This document shows positions 34,806 to 42,786 of a DNA stretch of 64,000 nt, piece after piece. Origin of the DNA: Agrobacterium cavarae (GTDB lineage Bacteria > Pseudomonadota > Alphaproteobacteria > Rhizobiales > Rhizobiaceae). Every line of letters starts with the position of its first letter. Position 1 is the stretch's first letter. Under the pieces are notes generated by a model, which was not told the origin of the DNA, made no database searches, and saw only the letters and a program-made list of their open reading frames with translations. The stretch covers positions 310,001 to 374,000 of the forward strand of contig NZ_SISF01000033.1 in assembly GCF_004310285.1 (NCBI RefSeq), written 5' to 3'. A program made the translations under genes and the position numbers.

Positions 34806-36095
34806 TCACATGCCCTTGCCGCCGCACTTGCCCGACGCAACGTTGAAGTTGCCGCAGGACATTGGCTTGCGCCAATCGGAAATCAGGTCCTTGGAGTCCG
34901 GCAGGTAATCGGACCACTCGTCGCCCACGACCTGCGCGGTCTGCTGCACGATCTGGAACTGGCCGTCCGACTGGATTTCACCGATCAGCACCGGCTTGGT
35001 GATGTGGTGGTTCGGCATGACGGTGGCGTAACCGCCAGACAGGTTCGGCACCGAAACGCCGATGATGCTGTCCAGAACCTTGTCGGTATCCGTGGTGCCG
35101 GCAGCCTCGACGGCCTTCACCCAGGCGTTGAAGCCGATATAGGCGGCTTCCATCGGGTCGTTGGTCACGCGCTTGTCGTTCTTGGTAAAGGCGTGCCATT
35201 CCTTGATGAACTCGGCATTGACCGGGGTATCGACGGACTGGAAGTAGTTCCAGGCGGCAAGGTGGCCGACGAGAGGCGTGGTATCGAGACCGGCAAGCTC
35301 TTCTTCACCGACGGAGAAGGCGACGACCGGAATGTCTTCAGCCTTCACGCCCTGGTTCGCCAGTTCCTTGTAGAAGGGAACGTTCGCGTCACCATTGATG
35401 GTGGAAACGACGGCGGTCTTCTTGCCGGCAGAGCCGAACTTCTTGATGTCGGAGACGATCGTCTGCCAGTCGGAATGACCGAATGGCGTGTAGTTGATCA
35501 TGATGTCCTCTTCCTTGACGCCCTTCGACATCAGGTAGGCCTTCAGGATCTTGTTGGTGGTCTGCGGATAGACATAGTCCGTACCGGCGAGAACCCAGCG
35601 CTCCACGCCTTCGGTGTTGGCAAGGTAATCGACGGCGGGCATCGCCTGCTGGTTCGGTGCGGCACCGGTGTAGAAGATGTTGCGCGAGGACTCTTCGCCC
35701 TCATACTGCACGGGGTAGAAGAGGATGGAGTTCAACTCTTCGAACACCGGCAGAACGGATTTGCGCGAAGACGAGGTCCAGCAACCGAAGACGGCGGCAA
35801 CCTTGTCCTGGCTGATCAGCTGACGCGCCTTTTCGGCAAAGAGCGGCCAATCGGAGGCTGGATCGACGACGACGGCTTCCAGCTTCTTGCCGAGAACGCC
35901 GCCCTTCTTGTTTTGCTCGTCGATGAGCATCAGCATGGCGTCCTTCAGCGTCGTTTCCGAAATCGCCATCGTGCCGGAGAGCGAGTGCAGCACACCGATC
36001 TTGATCGTGTCGTCAGCGGCAAATGCGCCGTGGAATGCAGTGGTGGACATGATGGCGCCGAGCAGCGCGCCAGTGAGCATCTTGCTGAAAGTCAT
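34806..36095 (-). CDS. urtA: urea ABC transporter substrate-binding protein UrtA
   Basis: 429 aa, the usual UrtA length. A signal peptide ends near AFHGAFAADD. The mature protein starts TIKIGVLHSLSGTMAISETTLKDA, diagnostic for UrtA/AmiC-type urea binding proteins, and contains VFGCWTSSSRKSVLPVFEE and LFYPVQYEGEE. It is the first gene of urtABCDE. A perfect inverted repeat (36192-36207) and the gstI gene lie upstream. Confidence 0.96.
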   Translation of the reverse strand: MTFSKMLTGALLGAIMSTTAFHGAFAADDTIKIGVLHSLSGTMAISETTLKDAMLMLIDEQNKKGGVLGKKLEAVVVDPASDWPLFAEKARQLISQDKVAAVFGCWTSSSRKSVLPVFEELNSILFYPVQYEGEESSRNIFYTGAAPNQQAMPAVDYLANTEGVERWVLAGTDYVYPQTTNKILKAYLMSKGVKEEDIMINYTPFGHSDWQTIVSDIKKFGSAGKKTAVVSTINGDANVPFYKELANQGVKAEDIPVVAFSVGEEELAGLDTTPLVGHLAAWNYFQSVDTPVNAEFIKEWHAFTKNDKRVTNDPMEAAYIGFNAWVKAVEAAGTTDTDKVLDSIIGVSVPNLSGGYATVMPNHHITKPVLIGEIQSDGQFQIVQQTAQVVGDEWSDYLPDSKDLISDWRKPMSCGNFNVASGKCGGKGM

Positions 36096-36191
36096 CGGAA
36101 GAACCCCTCTTCGTGTTGGGCCGTGAAGGCCTCAGCGGCATGTTGAACCGCTGCTGGAGGGGACTATCGGGCTCGGTGCCGCGAAACCGTA

Positions 36192-36207
36192 TACGTCGTT
36201 TGACGTA
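36192..36207. promoter_or_regulatory. perfect inverted repeat upstream of urtA
   Basis: TACGTC-GTTT-GACGTA lies 97 bp upstream of the urtA start, in the 195-bp gap between gstI and urtA. Its size and symmetry suit a dimeric activator such as the LuxR-type regulator encoded at 41621 or another regulator; this assignment is inference. Confidence 0.5.
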
Positions 36208-36290
36208 GGTGGGGTGGCGAAATCAGCACATGGAAGTGTGGGCGGCCGACCCAAGGTCAGCCGGCGGGATAAGCGAGAACGCGAGATACC

Positions 36291-36476
36291 TCAGTTATGG
36301 GGCTTTTCGTCCTCGGCAATGGCGTCCTGATGGTACCAGCTGTCGAAGTCCACACGCGGAGCCTCTGCCTGGATGGACTGAACCGACGCATCCTTGCGAA
36401 AGCCTCGGTAGCCTGCGCGGCCTCCGACGGGGAACTGATAGATCTTGGCACTTTCAAAATTGGGTTCGGTTCTCAT
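36291..36476 (-). CDS. gstI: GstI-like small inhibitor of glutamine synthetase II (DUF2735)
   Basis: 61 aa. It begins MRTEPNFESAKIYQFPVGGR, the DUF2735 signature, and ends DFDSWYHQDAIAEDEKPHN. In Rhizobium leguminosarum a 63-residue protein GstI, encoded upstream of and divergently from glnII, inhibits GlnII synthesis. The size, orientation and neighbour here match that gene. The ATG at 36476 follows AAAAGAGGCCGTC; an upstream in-frame start at 36515 lacks family similarity. The urtA gene follows on the same strand 195 bp downstream, so read-through into urt is possible. Confidence 0.75.
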   Translation of the reverse strand: MRTEPNFESAKIYQFPVGGRAGYRGFRKDASVQSIQAEAPRVDFDSWYHQDAIAEDEKPHN

Positions 36477-36976
36477 GACGGCCTCTTTTCTTCCAGTCAA
36501 ACACCTCAGCACCATGCTTCGTTCCGGACTATAGCCGATTGAAAGCCGAAATTCACCCCATCCGCTTAAAAAAATATCACAAAGCCTAATTTTTAATCAC
36601 ATTGATTGCGCGTCGGTTAATCGAATAGTCTTTATGCAGCTAATCACTCAAATTTCGCACTTTCAGGTCAAAAAACATTCAGAACGGCCCTATCGCTTAC
36701 AGTTTCAGCAGAAAATCGGCCAATTTCGCTTCATAAAGCCTTCATAATTCTAAAAATTTGGGAAAAACCCTCACCGCACGTCAGGACGGAATTTTGCCGT
36801 ACCAACCGGTTCGCCAGCGAGGTTGGTAGAAAAAAATGACGCGTCAATTCGAGACGGGCGCGAATTGGCACGCGGCATGCATATCTATCGGCAGCCCTTG
36901 AAAGCGAGAGCGTTTTCCACCGGTAACCGGACGAAAACAATCAAGGCTTCGCATCTTAACCCATGAGAGGTTCGTA
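36477..36976. promoter_or_regulatory. 500-bp AT-rich gstI-glnII divergent regulatory region
   Basis: No gene. It is the AT-richest stretch in this part of the window. It contains the candidate sigma-54 promoter at 36866-36881 and an inverted repeat ACCAACC/GGTTGGT (36801-36807 and 36821-36827). I did not find a clean NtrC-type GCAC-N5-7-GTGC palindrome by eye. Confidence 0.6.
36866..36881 (+). promoter_or_regulatory. sigma-54 (-24/-12) promoter for glnII
   Basis: TGGCACGCGGCATGCA matches TGGCAC-N5-TTGCA except one base, with GG and GC exactly ten bases apart. It lies 96 bp upstream of the glnII ATG. glnII genes in rhizobia are known to be NtrC/sigma-54 dependent. Confidence 0.8.
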
Positions 36977-38011
36977 ATGACTAAGTTCAAACTCGAGTAC
37001 ATCTGGCTGGATGGTTACAAGCCGGTAGCAAACCTGCGCGGCAAGACGCAGATCAAGGAATTCGACGAATTCCCGACACTCGAGCAGCTTCCGCTTTGGG
37101 GCTTTGATGGCTCCTCCACCATGCAGGCCGAAGGCCACAGCTCTGACTGCGTTTTGAAACCAGTCGCAATCTACCCCGACCCTGCCCGCACCAACGGCGC
37201 GCTGGTCATGTGCGAAGTCATGATGCCGGATGGCGTCACACCGCATCCGTCCAACAGCCGCGCAACCATCCTTGACGACGAAGGCGCCTGGTTCGGCTTC
37301 GAGCAGGAATACTTCTTCTACGAAGACGGTCGTCCGCTCGGCTTCCCAGAGCAGGGCTACCCAGCTCCGCAGGGCCCATACTACACCGGCGTCGGCTATA
37401 AGAACGTCGGTTCGATCGCTCGCGAAATCGTCGAAGAGCATCTCGACCTCTGCCTCGAAGCAGGCATCAACCACGAAGGCATCAACGCCGAAGTGGCCAA
37501 GGGCCAGTGGGAATTCCAGGTTTTCGGCAAGGGCTCCAAGAGTGCCGCCGACCAGATCTGGATCGCTCGCTACCTGCTTCTTCGCCTGTGCGAAAAGTAC
37601 GGCATCGACGTCGAATTCCATTGCAAGCCGCTCGGCGACACCGACTGGAACGGTTCTGGCATGCACTGCAACTTCTCCACCAAGTTCATGCGTGAAGTTG
37701 GCGGCAAGGAGTATTTCGAAGCCCTCATGGCTGCCTTCGAAAAGAACTGGAAAGAGCACATCGACGTTTACGGTCCAGACAACCACCTGCGCCTGACCGG
37801 CAAGCACGAGACCGCTCCGTGGAACAAGTTCTCCTACGGCGTTGCAGACCGTGGCGCGTCGATCCGCGTTCCGCACTCCTTCGTCAACAACGGCTATCGT
37901 GGTTACCTCGAAGACCGTCGTCCGAACTCCCAGGGCTGCCCATACCAGATCGCTTCCGTCGTGCTGAAGACGATCGCAGAAGTCCCGACGGCAAAGTCGG
38001 CTGCTGCCTAA
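36977..38011 (+). CDS. glnII: glutamine synthetase type II (eukaryotic-type GlnII)
   Basis: 344 aa, much shorter than GlnA-I. It makes glutamine from glutamate and ammonium. It starts TKFKLEYIWLDGYKP, has WGFDGSSTMQAEGHSSDC, FGFEQEYFFY, NGSGMHCNFSTKFMR, the ATP-site HETAPWNKFSYGVADRGAS and PYQIASVVLKT. It lacks the adenylylation-loop Tyr of type I. The ATG follows GAGAGG. A sigma-54 promoter lies upstream and a strong terminator follows at 38021. It would assimilate the ammonium released by urease from urea imported by Urt. Confidence 0.97.
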   Translation: MTKFKLEYIWLDGYKPVANLRGKTQIKEFDEFPTLEQLPLWGFDGSSTMQAEGHSSDCVLKPVAIYPDPARTNGALVMCEVMMPDGVTPHPSNSRATILDDEGAWFGFEQEYFFYEDGRPLGFPEQGYPAPQGPYYTGVGYKNVGSIAREIVEEHLDLCLEAGINHEGINAEVAKGQWEFQVFGKGSKSAADQIWIARYLLLRLCEKYGIDVEFHCKPLGDTDWNGSGMHCNFSTKFMREVGGKEYFEALMAAFEKNWKEHIDVYGPDNHLRLTGKHETAPWNKFSYGVADRGASIRVPHSFVNNGYRGYLEDRRPNSQGCPYQIASVVLKTIAEVPTAKSAAA

Positions 38012-38020
38012 TGTAAAATG

Positions 38021-38054
38021 AATGGCGTCGCTCTGTCCGGGCGACGCCATTTTT
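38021..38054 (+). terminator. rho-independent terminator of glnII
   Basis: AATGGCGTCGC and GCGACGCCATT pair perfectly (11 bp) around TCTGTCCGG, ending in TTTTT, 10 bases after the glnII stop. Confidence 0.9.
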
Positions 38055-38105
38055 CCGTCTGCCGTTTGCGGGCAACGTGGACTCAACGACCGCGGCGCGC
38101 TCGTC

Positions 38106-38128
38106 ATCCTCGGGCTTGACCCGAGGAT
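38106..38128. repeat. palindromic repeat, family 2 (copy 6)
   Basis: ATCCTCGGG-CTTGA-CCCGAGGAT, preceded by TCGTC, between glnII and the hybrid kinase gene. Confidence 0.8.
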
Positions 38129-38150
38129 CCAGGTTTCCATCCGCTGGTGG

Positions 38151-38173
38151 ATGGTCGGGTCAAGCCCGACCAT
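38151..38173. repeat. palindromic repeat, family 2 (copy 7, covariant)
   Basis: ATGGTCGGG-TCAAG-CCCGACCAT. Relative to the other copies, CC in one arm is GG and the matching GG in the other arm is CC, so pairing is kept. It is inverted relative to copy 6, 22 bp away. Confidence 0.75.
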
Positions 38174-38228
38174 GACGCCGGAGAGAGATACGGACACCAA
38201 GCTCTAGTGGAGGCTGTGGAACACTGGC

Positions 38229-41200
38229 ATGGCCGCACGGCAACGCATCATCCCCGTCAGACGCGAATATAACCGCTGGGTCGCGAACCAGACGCTGGAA
38301 GATTACGCGCTGCGATTTACCGCCAAGAGCGCCCGGCAATTCTCCTCGAGCCGCATTTCTCACACCGCCATCGGCGCGATCTCCTTTCTGGCGCTGGAAG
38401 CCATTGGCGGTGCCATCACCCTCTCCTACGGCACGACCAACGCCTTTTTCGCCATCGTTGCTGCTGCGGTCGCCATGCTGCTCGTCGGCCTGCCGATCAG
38501 CCGCTACGCCATCCGCCATGGCGTTGATATCGACCTTCTGACGCGCGGTGCAAGCTTCGGCTATATCGGCTCGACCATCACCTCTCTGATCTACGCCGCC
38601 TTCACCTTCATGCTCTTCGCCATCGAGGCGTCGATCATGTCCGGCGCGCTGGAACTGGCGCTCGGCATCCCGCTGTGGATCGGCTACATCATCTCTGCCG
38701 TCATGGTCATTCCGCTCGTCACCCATGGCGTGCGGCTTATCAGCAAGTTCCAGATCCTGACGCAGCCCTTCTGGATCGTCCTCAACGTTCTGCCCTTCAT
38801 CTTCATCGCCCTGATGGATTGGCAGAAGTTCGATCTCTGGCTCGCCTTCTCCGGCATCCACCATGCCTCTGCCTCGCCGGGTGAAATCGCCTCTTTCAAC
38901 CTCATCGAATTCGGTGCGGCCTCCGCCGTCATCCTGGCGCTGATGTCACAGATCGGCGAACAGGTGGACTTTCTGCGCTTCCTGCCGGCCGAAGGTCAGA
39001 GCAAGTGGCGCCACAAGTTCGGCGTTTTCCTCGCCGGTGCCGGCTGGGTTCTGGTGGGCGTTCCCAAGCTTTTGGCGGGCTCCTTCCTCGTGGTGCTGAC
39101 GCTGTCCTCCGGCGTGCCGGTGGATCGTGCCGCCGACCCGTCGCAGATGTATCTGACCGCCTTCGGCTACATGATCCCGAACCACAATGCCGCGCTGATC
39201 CTGATGGTGGCCTTCGTCGTTGTGTCGCAGTTGAAGATCAACGTGATGAATGCCTATGCGGGCTCGCTCGCCTGGTCGAACTTCTTCTCGCGCCTCACCC
39301 ACAGCCATCCGGGCCGCGTCGTCTGGCTGGTCTTCAACGTGGCGATTGCGCTCCTTCTGATGGAGCTTGGCATCTATCGGCTGCTGGAAGAAACGCTCGG
39401 CATCTTCTCCATCGTCGCCATGGCGTGGCTATGCACCATCTCCGCCGATCTCTTCATCAACAAGCCACTTGGGCTTGCCCCGCCCGGCATCGAGTTCAAG
39501 CGCGCCCATCTCTACGACATCAATCCCGTCGGCGTCGGTTCCATGGCGCTCTCCGCAACGATTGCACTCAGCGCCCATTTCGGTCTGTTCGGCACGCTTG
39601 CCGCATCGCTGGCGCCCTATATCACCCTCATCGTCGCCTTCATTGCCTCGCCGCTGATTGCCTGGGGCACGAAGGGAAAATTCTACCTGGCGCGCAAGCC
39701 GCGCCAGAAGTGGAAGGAGCTTTCCAGCATCACCTGCTCCATCTGCGAGCATCCTTTCGAGCCGGAAGACATGGCCTGGTGCCCCGCCTATGCCGGTCCG
39801 ATCTGTTCGCTCTGCTGCTCGCTGGACAGCCGCTGCCACGATATGTGCAAGCCGAAGGCGCGACTAAATTATCAGACGGCCCAGGTGGCCAAGACCTTCC
39901 TGCCGGAACAGCTCGTCGCCAAGCTGTCGACCCGGCTAGGCCGCTACGCCATCTTCTCGATACTCGCCGTTGCCGCCATTGGCGGCATTCTGGGGCTGAT
40001 CGCCCATCAGGTCGGCACCGGCACGCCAGCGACGGCGGATGTCGTCAACCGCACCATCCTGATCGTCTTCTTCGTCTTTGCCGTCATTGCCGGCATCGTC
40101 TGCTGGTTCCTGGTGCTCGCCCATGACAGCCGCGTCGTGGCGGAGGAGGAATCCTCTCGCCAGAACACGCTGCTTTTGAAGGAAATCGCCGCCCACCAGA
40201 AGACCGATGCCGCCTTGCAAAACGCCAAGGAAACGGCCGAAGCCGCCAACCGCGCCAAGAGCCGCTATGTGGTGGGGCTCAGCCACGAATTGCGCACCCC
40301 GCTTAACGCCGTGCTCGGCTACGCCCAGATCCTTGAGCGCGACGAGACCATTCCCGCGCCGCGCCAGTCCGCCATCAAGGTCATCCGCCGCTCCGCAGAT
40401 CACCTCTCTGGCCTGATCGACGGTCTCTTGGATATCTCCAAGATCGAGGCGGGCCGCCTGCAGGTGCAATCCAACGAAATCAACATTCAGGATTTTCTCG
40501 ACCAGATCATCGACATGTTCCGCCCGCAGGCGCAGGCCAAAGGGCTGACCTTCCGTCATGAGCGGGCACGAGGCCTGCCGCAATATGTGCGCAGCGACGA
40601 GAAACGCCTGCGCCAGATCCTCGTCAACCTGCTCTCCAATGCCATCAAGTTCACCGACGAAGGCACTGTCAGCTTCGACGTCACCTATCGCAGCCAGGTC
40701 GCCACCTTCACCGTCACCGATACCGGGCGCGGTATCGCGCAAAAGGATCTCGCCCGTATCTACGAGCCTTTCCAGCGTGGCGAAGCCGAAAGCATCAAGC
40801 CGATGCCTGGTCTCGGCCTTGGGCTCACCATCACTCAACTGCTGACCAACACGCTCGGTGGCGAGATTTCCGTCGAAAGCGAAAAGGATGTCGGCTCGAC
40901 CTTCCGGGTGCGGCTGATGCTCTCCTCCGTCGATCGTCCCAGCACGGCACTCGCACCGGAAAAGAAGATCGTTTCCTATGCCGGTCCACGTCGCACCATC
41001 GTCGTTGTCGATGACAACGAAGATCACCGCGACCTGATGATGGAGGTGCTGTCTCCGCTCGATTTCGTCGTGCTGACGGCGCAAAGCGGGCCCGACTGCT
41101 TGGCGCTGATCGAGGCGATGCAGCCGGACGCCTTCCTCATCGATATCTCCATGCCGGGAATGAGCGGCTGGCAATTGGTGGACAGGCTGCGCGACGCAGG

Positions 41201-41624
41201 CCAAACGGCGCCCATCCTCATGCTCTCGGCCAATATCGGCGATACCGCCATCATCGGCGCTGGTACGGATGGCCATAATGACACGCTGGCAAAGCCCGTG
41301 GATATCCGCAAGCTCTGCGACCGGCTGGCCGTTCATCTCGGTCTGCAATGGGTTTATGATACCGACCTGCCCCCGGTCTCATTGGCCCAGAGTCAAGCAA
41401 AGCCCGGCGCAATACAGGCACCGGCACCGGCTCATTTACAGGATCTGATTGCACTTGGCGAAATAGGCTATATTCGTGGCATCGAAGCCAAACTTGATAG
41501 CCTTGCGGCTGAACCTGAAAACCTCGCCTTTACCGAAGAAGCCCGCCGCTTCGTGCGCGCTTTCGACCTCGCCGGCTATGCCGATTATCTCCAGGCTTTC
41601 GACAGAAAGGACGGACACGGATGA
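38229..41624 (+). CDS. NCS1-type permease fused to a hybrid sensor histidine kinase
   Basis: 1131 aa multidomain membrane sensor. Residues 1-485 look like a nucleobase:cation symporter-1 (NCS1) permease with about twelve helices (ALRFTAKSARQFSSSRISHTAIGAIS opening; RGASFGYIGS; LTQPFWIVLNVLP). Residues 503-540 hold eight cysteines (C503, 506, 518, 526, 529, 530, 536 and 540), a likely metal or Fe-S site. Two further helices (about 572-595 and 610-632) and a coiled coil lead to HisKA with H686 (SHELRTPLNAVLGY). HATPase shows NLLSNAIKFTDEG and GLGLGLTI. A receiver domain (D972 in LIDISMPG) and a helical C-terminal tail follow. It overlaps the LuxR-type regulator gene in ATGA. The ligand is unknown; nearby urea genes suggest a nitrogen compound. 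Confidence 0.9.
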   Translation: MAARQRIIPVRREYNRWVANQTLEDYALRFTAKSARQFSSSRISHTAIGAISFLALEAIGGAITLSYGTTNAFFAIVAAAVAMLLVGLPISRYAIRHGVDIDLLTRGASFGYIGSTITSLIYAAFTFMLFAIEASIMSGALELALGIPLWIGYIISAVMVIPLVTHGVRLISKFQILTQPFWIVLNVLPFIFIALMDWQKFDLWLAFSGIHHASASPGEIASFNLIEFGAASAVILALMSQIGEQVDFLRFLPAEGQSKWRHKFGVFLAGAGWVLVGVPKLLAGSFLVVLTLSSGVPVDRAADPSQMYLTAFGYMIPNHNAALILMVAFVVVSQLKINVMNAYAGSLAWSNFFSRLTHSHPGRVVWLVFNVAIALLLMELGIYRLLEETLGIFSIVAMAWLCTISADLFINKPLGLAPPGIEFKRAHLYDINPVGVGSMALSATIALSAHFGLFGTLAASLAPYITLIVAFIASPLIAWGTKGKFYLARKPRQKWKELSSITCSICEHPFEPEDMAWCPAYAGPICSLCCSLDSRCHDMCKPKARLNYQTAQVAKTFLPEQLVAKLSTRLGRYAIFSILAVAAIGGILGLIAHQVGTGTPATADVVNRTILIVFFVFAVIAGIVCWFLVLAHDSRVVAEEESSRQNTLLLKEIAAHQKTDAALQNAKETAEAANRAKSRYVVGLSHELRTPLNAVLGYAQILERDETIPAPRQSAIKVIRRSADHLSGLIDGLLDISKIEAGRLQVQSNEINIQDFLDQIIDMFRPQAQAKGLTFRHERARGLPQYVRSDEKRLRQILVNLLSNAIKFTDEGTVSFDVTYRSQVATFTVTDTGRGIAQKDLARIYEPFQRGEAESIKPMPGLGLGLTITQLLTNTLGGEISVESEKDVGSTFRVRLMLSSVDRPSTALAPEKKIVSYAGPRRTIVVVDDNEDHRDLMMEVLSPLDFVVLTAQSGPDCLALIEAMQPDAFLIDISMPGMSGWQLVDRLRDAGQTAPILMLSANIGDTAIIGAGTDGHNDTLAKPVDIRKLCDRLAVHLGLQWVYDTDLPPVSLAQSQAKPGAIQAPAPAHLQDLIALGEIGYIRGIEAKLDSLAAEPENLAFTEEARRFVRAFDLAGYADYLQAFDRKDGHG

Positions 41625-42532
41625 ACCGATCGTTGCAGCCCCGCGATATCGTTCTTCTCGTCGATGACAGCCCGGAAGCGCTCGGCTTTTTGACCGAGGC
41701 GCTGGAACAGTCCGGCTTCTCGGTGCTGATCGCAACCTCGGGACAGGCAGCCCTCAACATCGTCGAGCGCGTGACGCCCGATCTCGTGCTGCTCGATGCC
41801 GTCATGCCGGGCCTGGATGGCTTCGAAACCTGCCTGCGCTTGAAGGCGAACGCCGCCGTGGCGCAGGTGCCGGTGATCTTCATGACCGGGCTGACCGAAA
41901 CCGAGCATGTGGTGCGCGCGCTGGAATGCGGCGGCGTGGATTATCTGAGCAAGCCGATCAATATCGACGAACTGCGCGCCAGGCTTCGGGTTCACCTCTC
42001 CAATGCCCGCTCGGCCCAAAGCGCGCGCGTCGCGCTGGATGCCGCTGGCCGTCACCTTCTGGCGGTGCGCGCCGATGGCACGATCCTCTGGTCCACGCCA
42101 CAGGCAACGCGCCTCATCAACGCCGCAACCGGCAGCAATGATGGCCTCGATATCGTGTCGCGCACCATTGGCGAATGGATGGAGAAGCAGGCCTCCCGTG
42201 ACACGCCGCTGGTGATCACGCAGTCGGATCGGCCTTCACTGCAATTTACGTTTCTGGGTGCCGTCGGCGCCGACGAATATCTCTTCCGCCTCACCACCAC
42301 CAACGACAAATCCGGCGACGCTTTGCTGCGTGACCGCTTCTCGCTAACGACGCGGGAATCGGAAGTGCTGGTCTGGATCGCCAAGGGAAAATCCAACCGC
42401 GATATCGGCGAAATTCTCGGCCTTTCGGCCCGCACGGTGAACAAGCATCTGGAACAGATCTACGTCAAACTCGGCGTCGAAAACCGCGCCTCTGCCGCAG
42501 TGAAAGCGGCAAATGTGCTGCACGATAGCTGA
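41621..42532 (+). CDS. LuxR-type response regulator with receiver and linker domain
   Basis: 303 aa. The receiver (10-125) has phospho-acceptor D59 (LLDAVMPG) and K109 in LSKPI. A middle region (about 140-225, GRHLLAVRADGTILWSTPQATRLI) looks like a PAS-type fold. The C-terminal LuxR HTH is LTTRESEVLVWIAKGKSNRD with ILGLSARTVNKHLEQIYVKL. It is translationally coupled (ATGA) to the permease-kinase gene and is its evident partner. The target genes are not known; urtA, with a palindrome in front of it, is a candidate. Confidence 0.92.
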   Translation: MNRSLQPRDIVLLVDDSPEALGFLTEALEQSGFSVLIATSGQAALNIVERVTPDLVLLDAVMPGLDGFETCLRLKANAAVAQVPVIFMTGLTETEHVVRALECGGVDYLSKPINIDELRARLRVHLSNARSAQSARVALDAAGRHLLAVRADGTILWSTPQATRLINAATGSNDGLDIVSRTIGEWMEKQASRDTPLVITQSDRPSLQFTFLGAVGADEYLFRLTTTNDKSGDALLRDRFSLTTRESEVLVWIAKGKSNRDIGEILGLSARTVNKHLEQIYVKLGVENRASAAVKAANVLHDS

Positions 42533-42672
42533 GATCCCAGGAGCCGTCTGTCTCCGCCGCCTTCTTCCCCGATAAATAACCTCCGATCTGCGAGCCCTTG
42601 CGCGCTCCACAGTGTCACGCTCCGTTGCGCCCTTGCCGCTTGATCACGACGGGTCTGCACATCTCATCCATT

Positions 42673-42775
42673 AAGGCGCCGTGCGTCCTACAGGGCGCGC
42701 AAAGTACGCTCTACTTTTTTGAATTGACGCATCGCCTTTCCGAAAATCGAGGTCGATTTTCGGGTTGATGCTGTA
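42673..42775 (-). repeat. RIME-like mosaic repeat (copy B)
   Basis: Read on the minus strand it begins TACAGCATCAACCCGAAAAT, continues to GGCGATGCGTCAATTC and ends with a GCGCGCCCTGTAGGACGCAC module, the same two-palindrome layout as the copies at 54827, 55757 and 57970. It ends 11 bp before the ATPase gene. Confidence 0.8.
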
Positions 42776-42786
42776 AGGATAAACCC

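Noticed and set aside
35004..36146. 380-codon plus-strand frame opposite urtA
   Set aside because: Antisense of urtA and covers its signal-peptide region; no domain.
36096..36290. Possible sigma-54 promoter for urtA
   Set aside because: No minus-strand TGGC-N8-TGC-type match with correct spacing was found.
36257..36457. 66-codon minus-strand frame overlapping gstI in another phase
   Set aside because: The overlapping 61-residue frame has a DUF2735 signature and a good ribosome-binding site; this one has neither.
36956..38200. 414-codon minus-strand frame opposite glnII
   Set aside because: Antisense of a fully conserved glutamine synthetase and crosses its terminator.
39936..41348. 470-codon minus-strand frame opposite the kinase half of the hybrid sensor
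   Set aside because: Antisense of HisKA, HATPase and receiver motifs.
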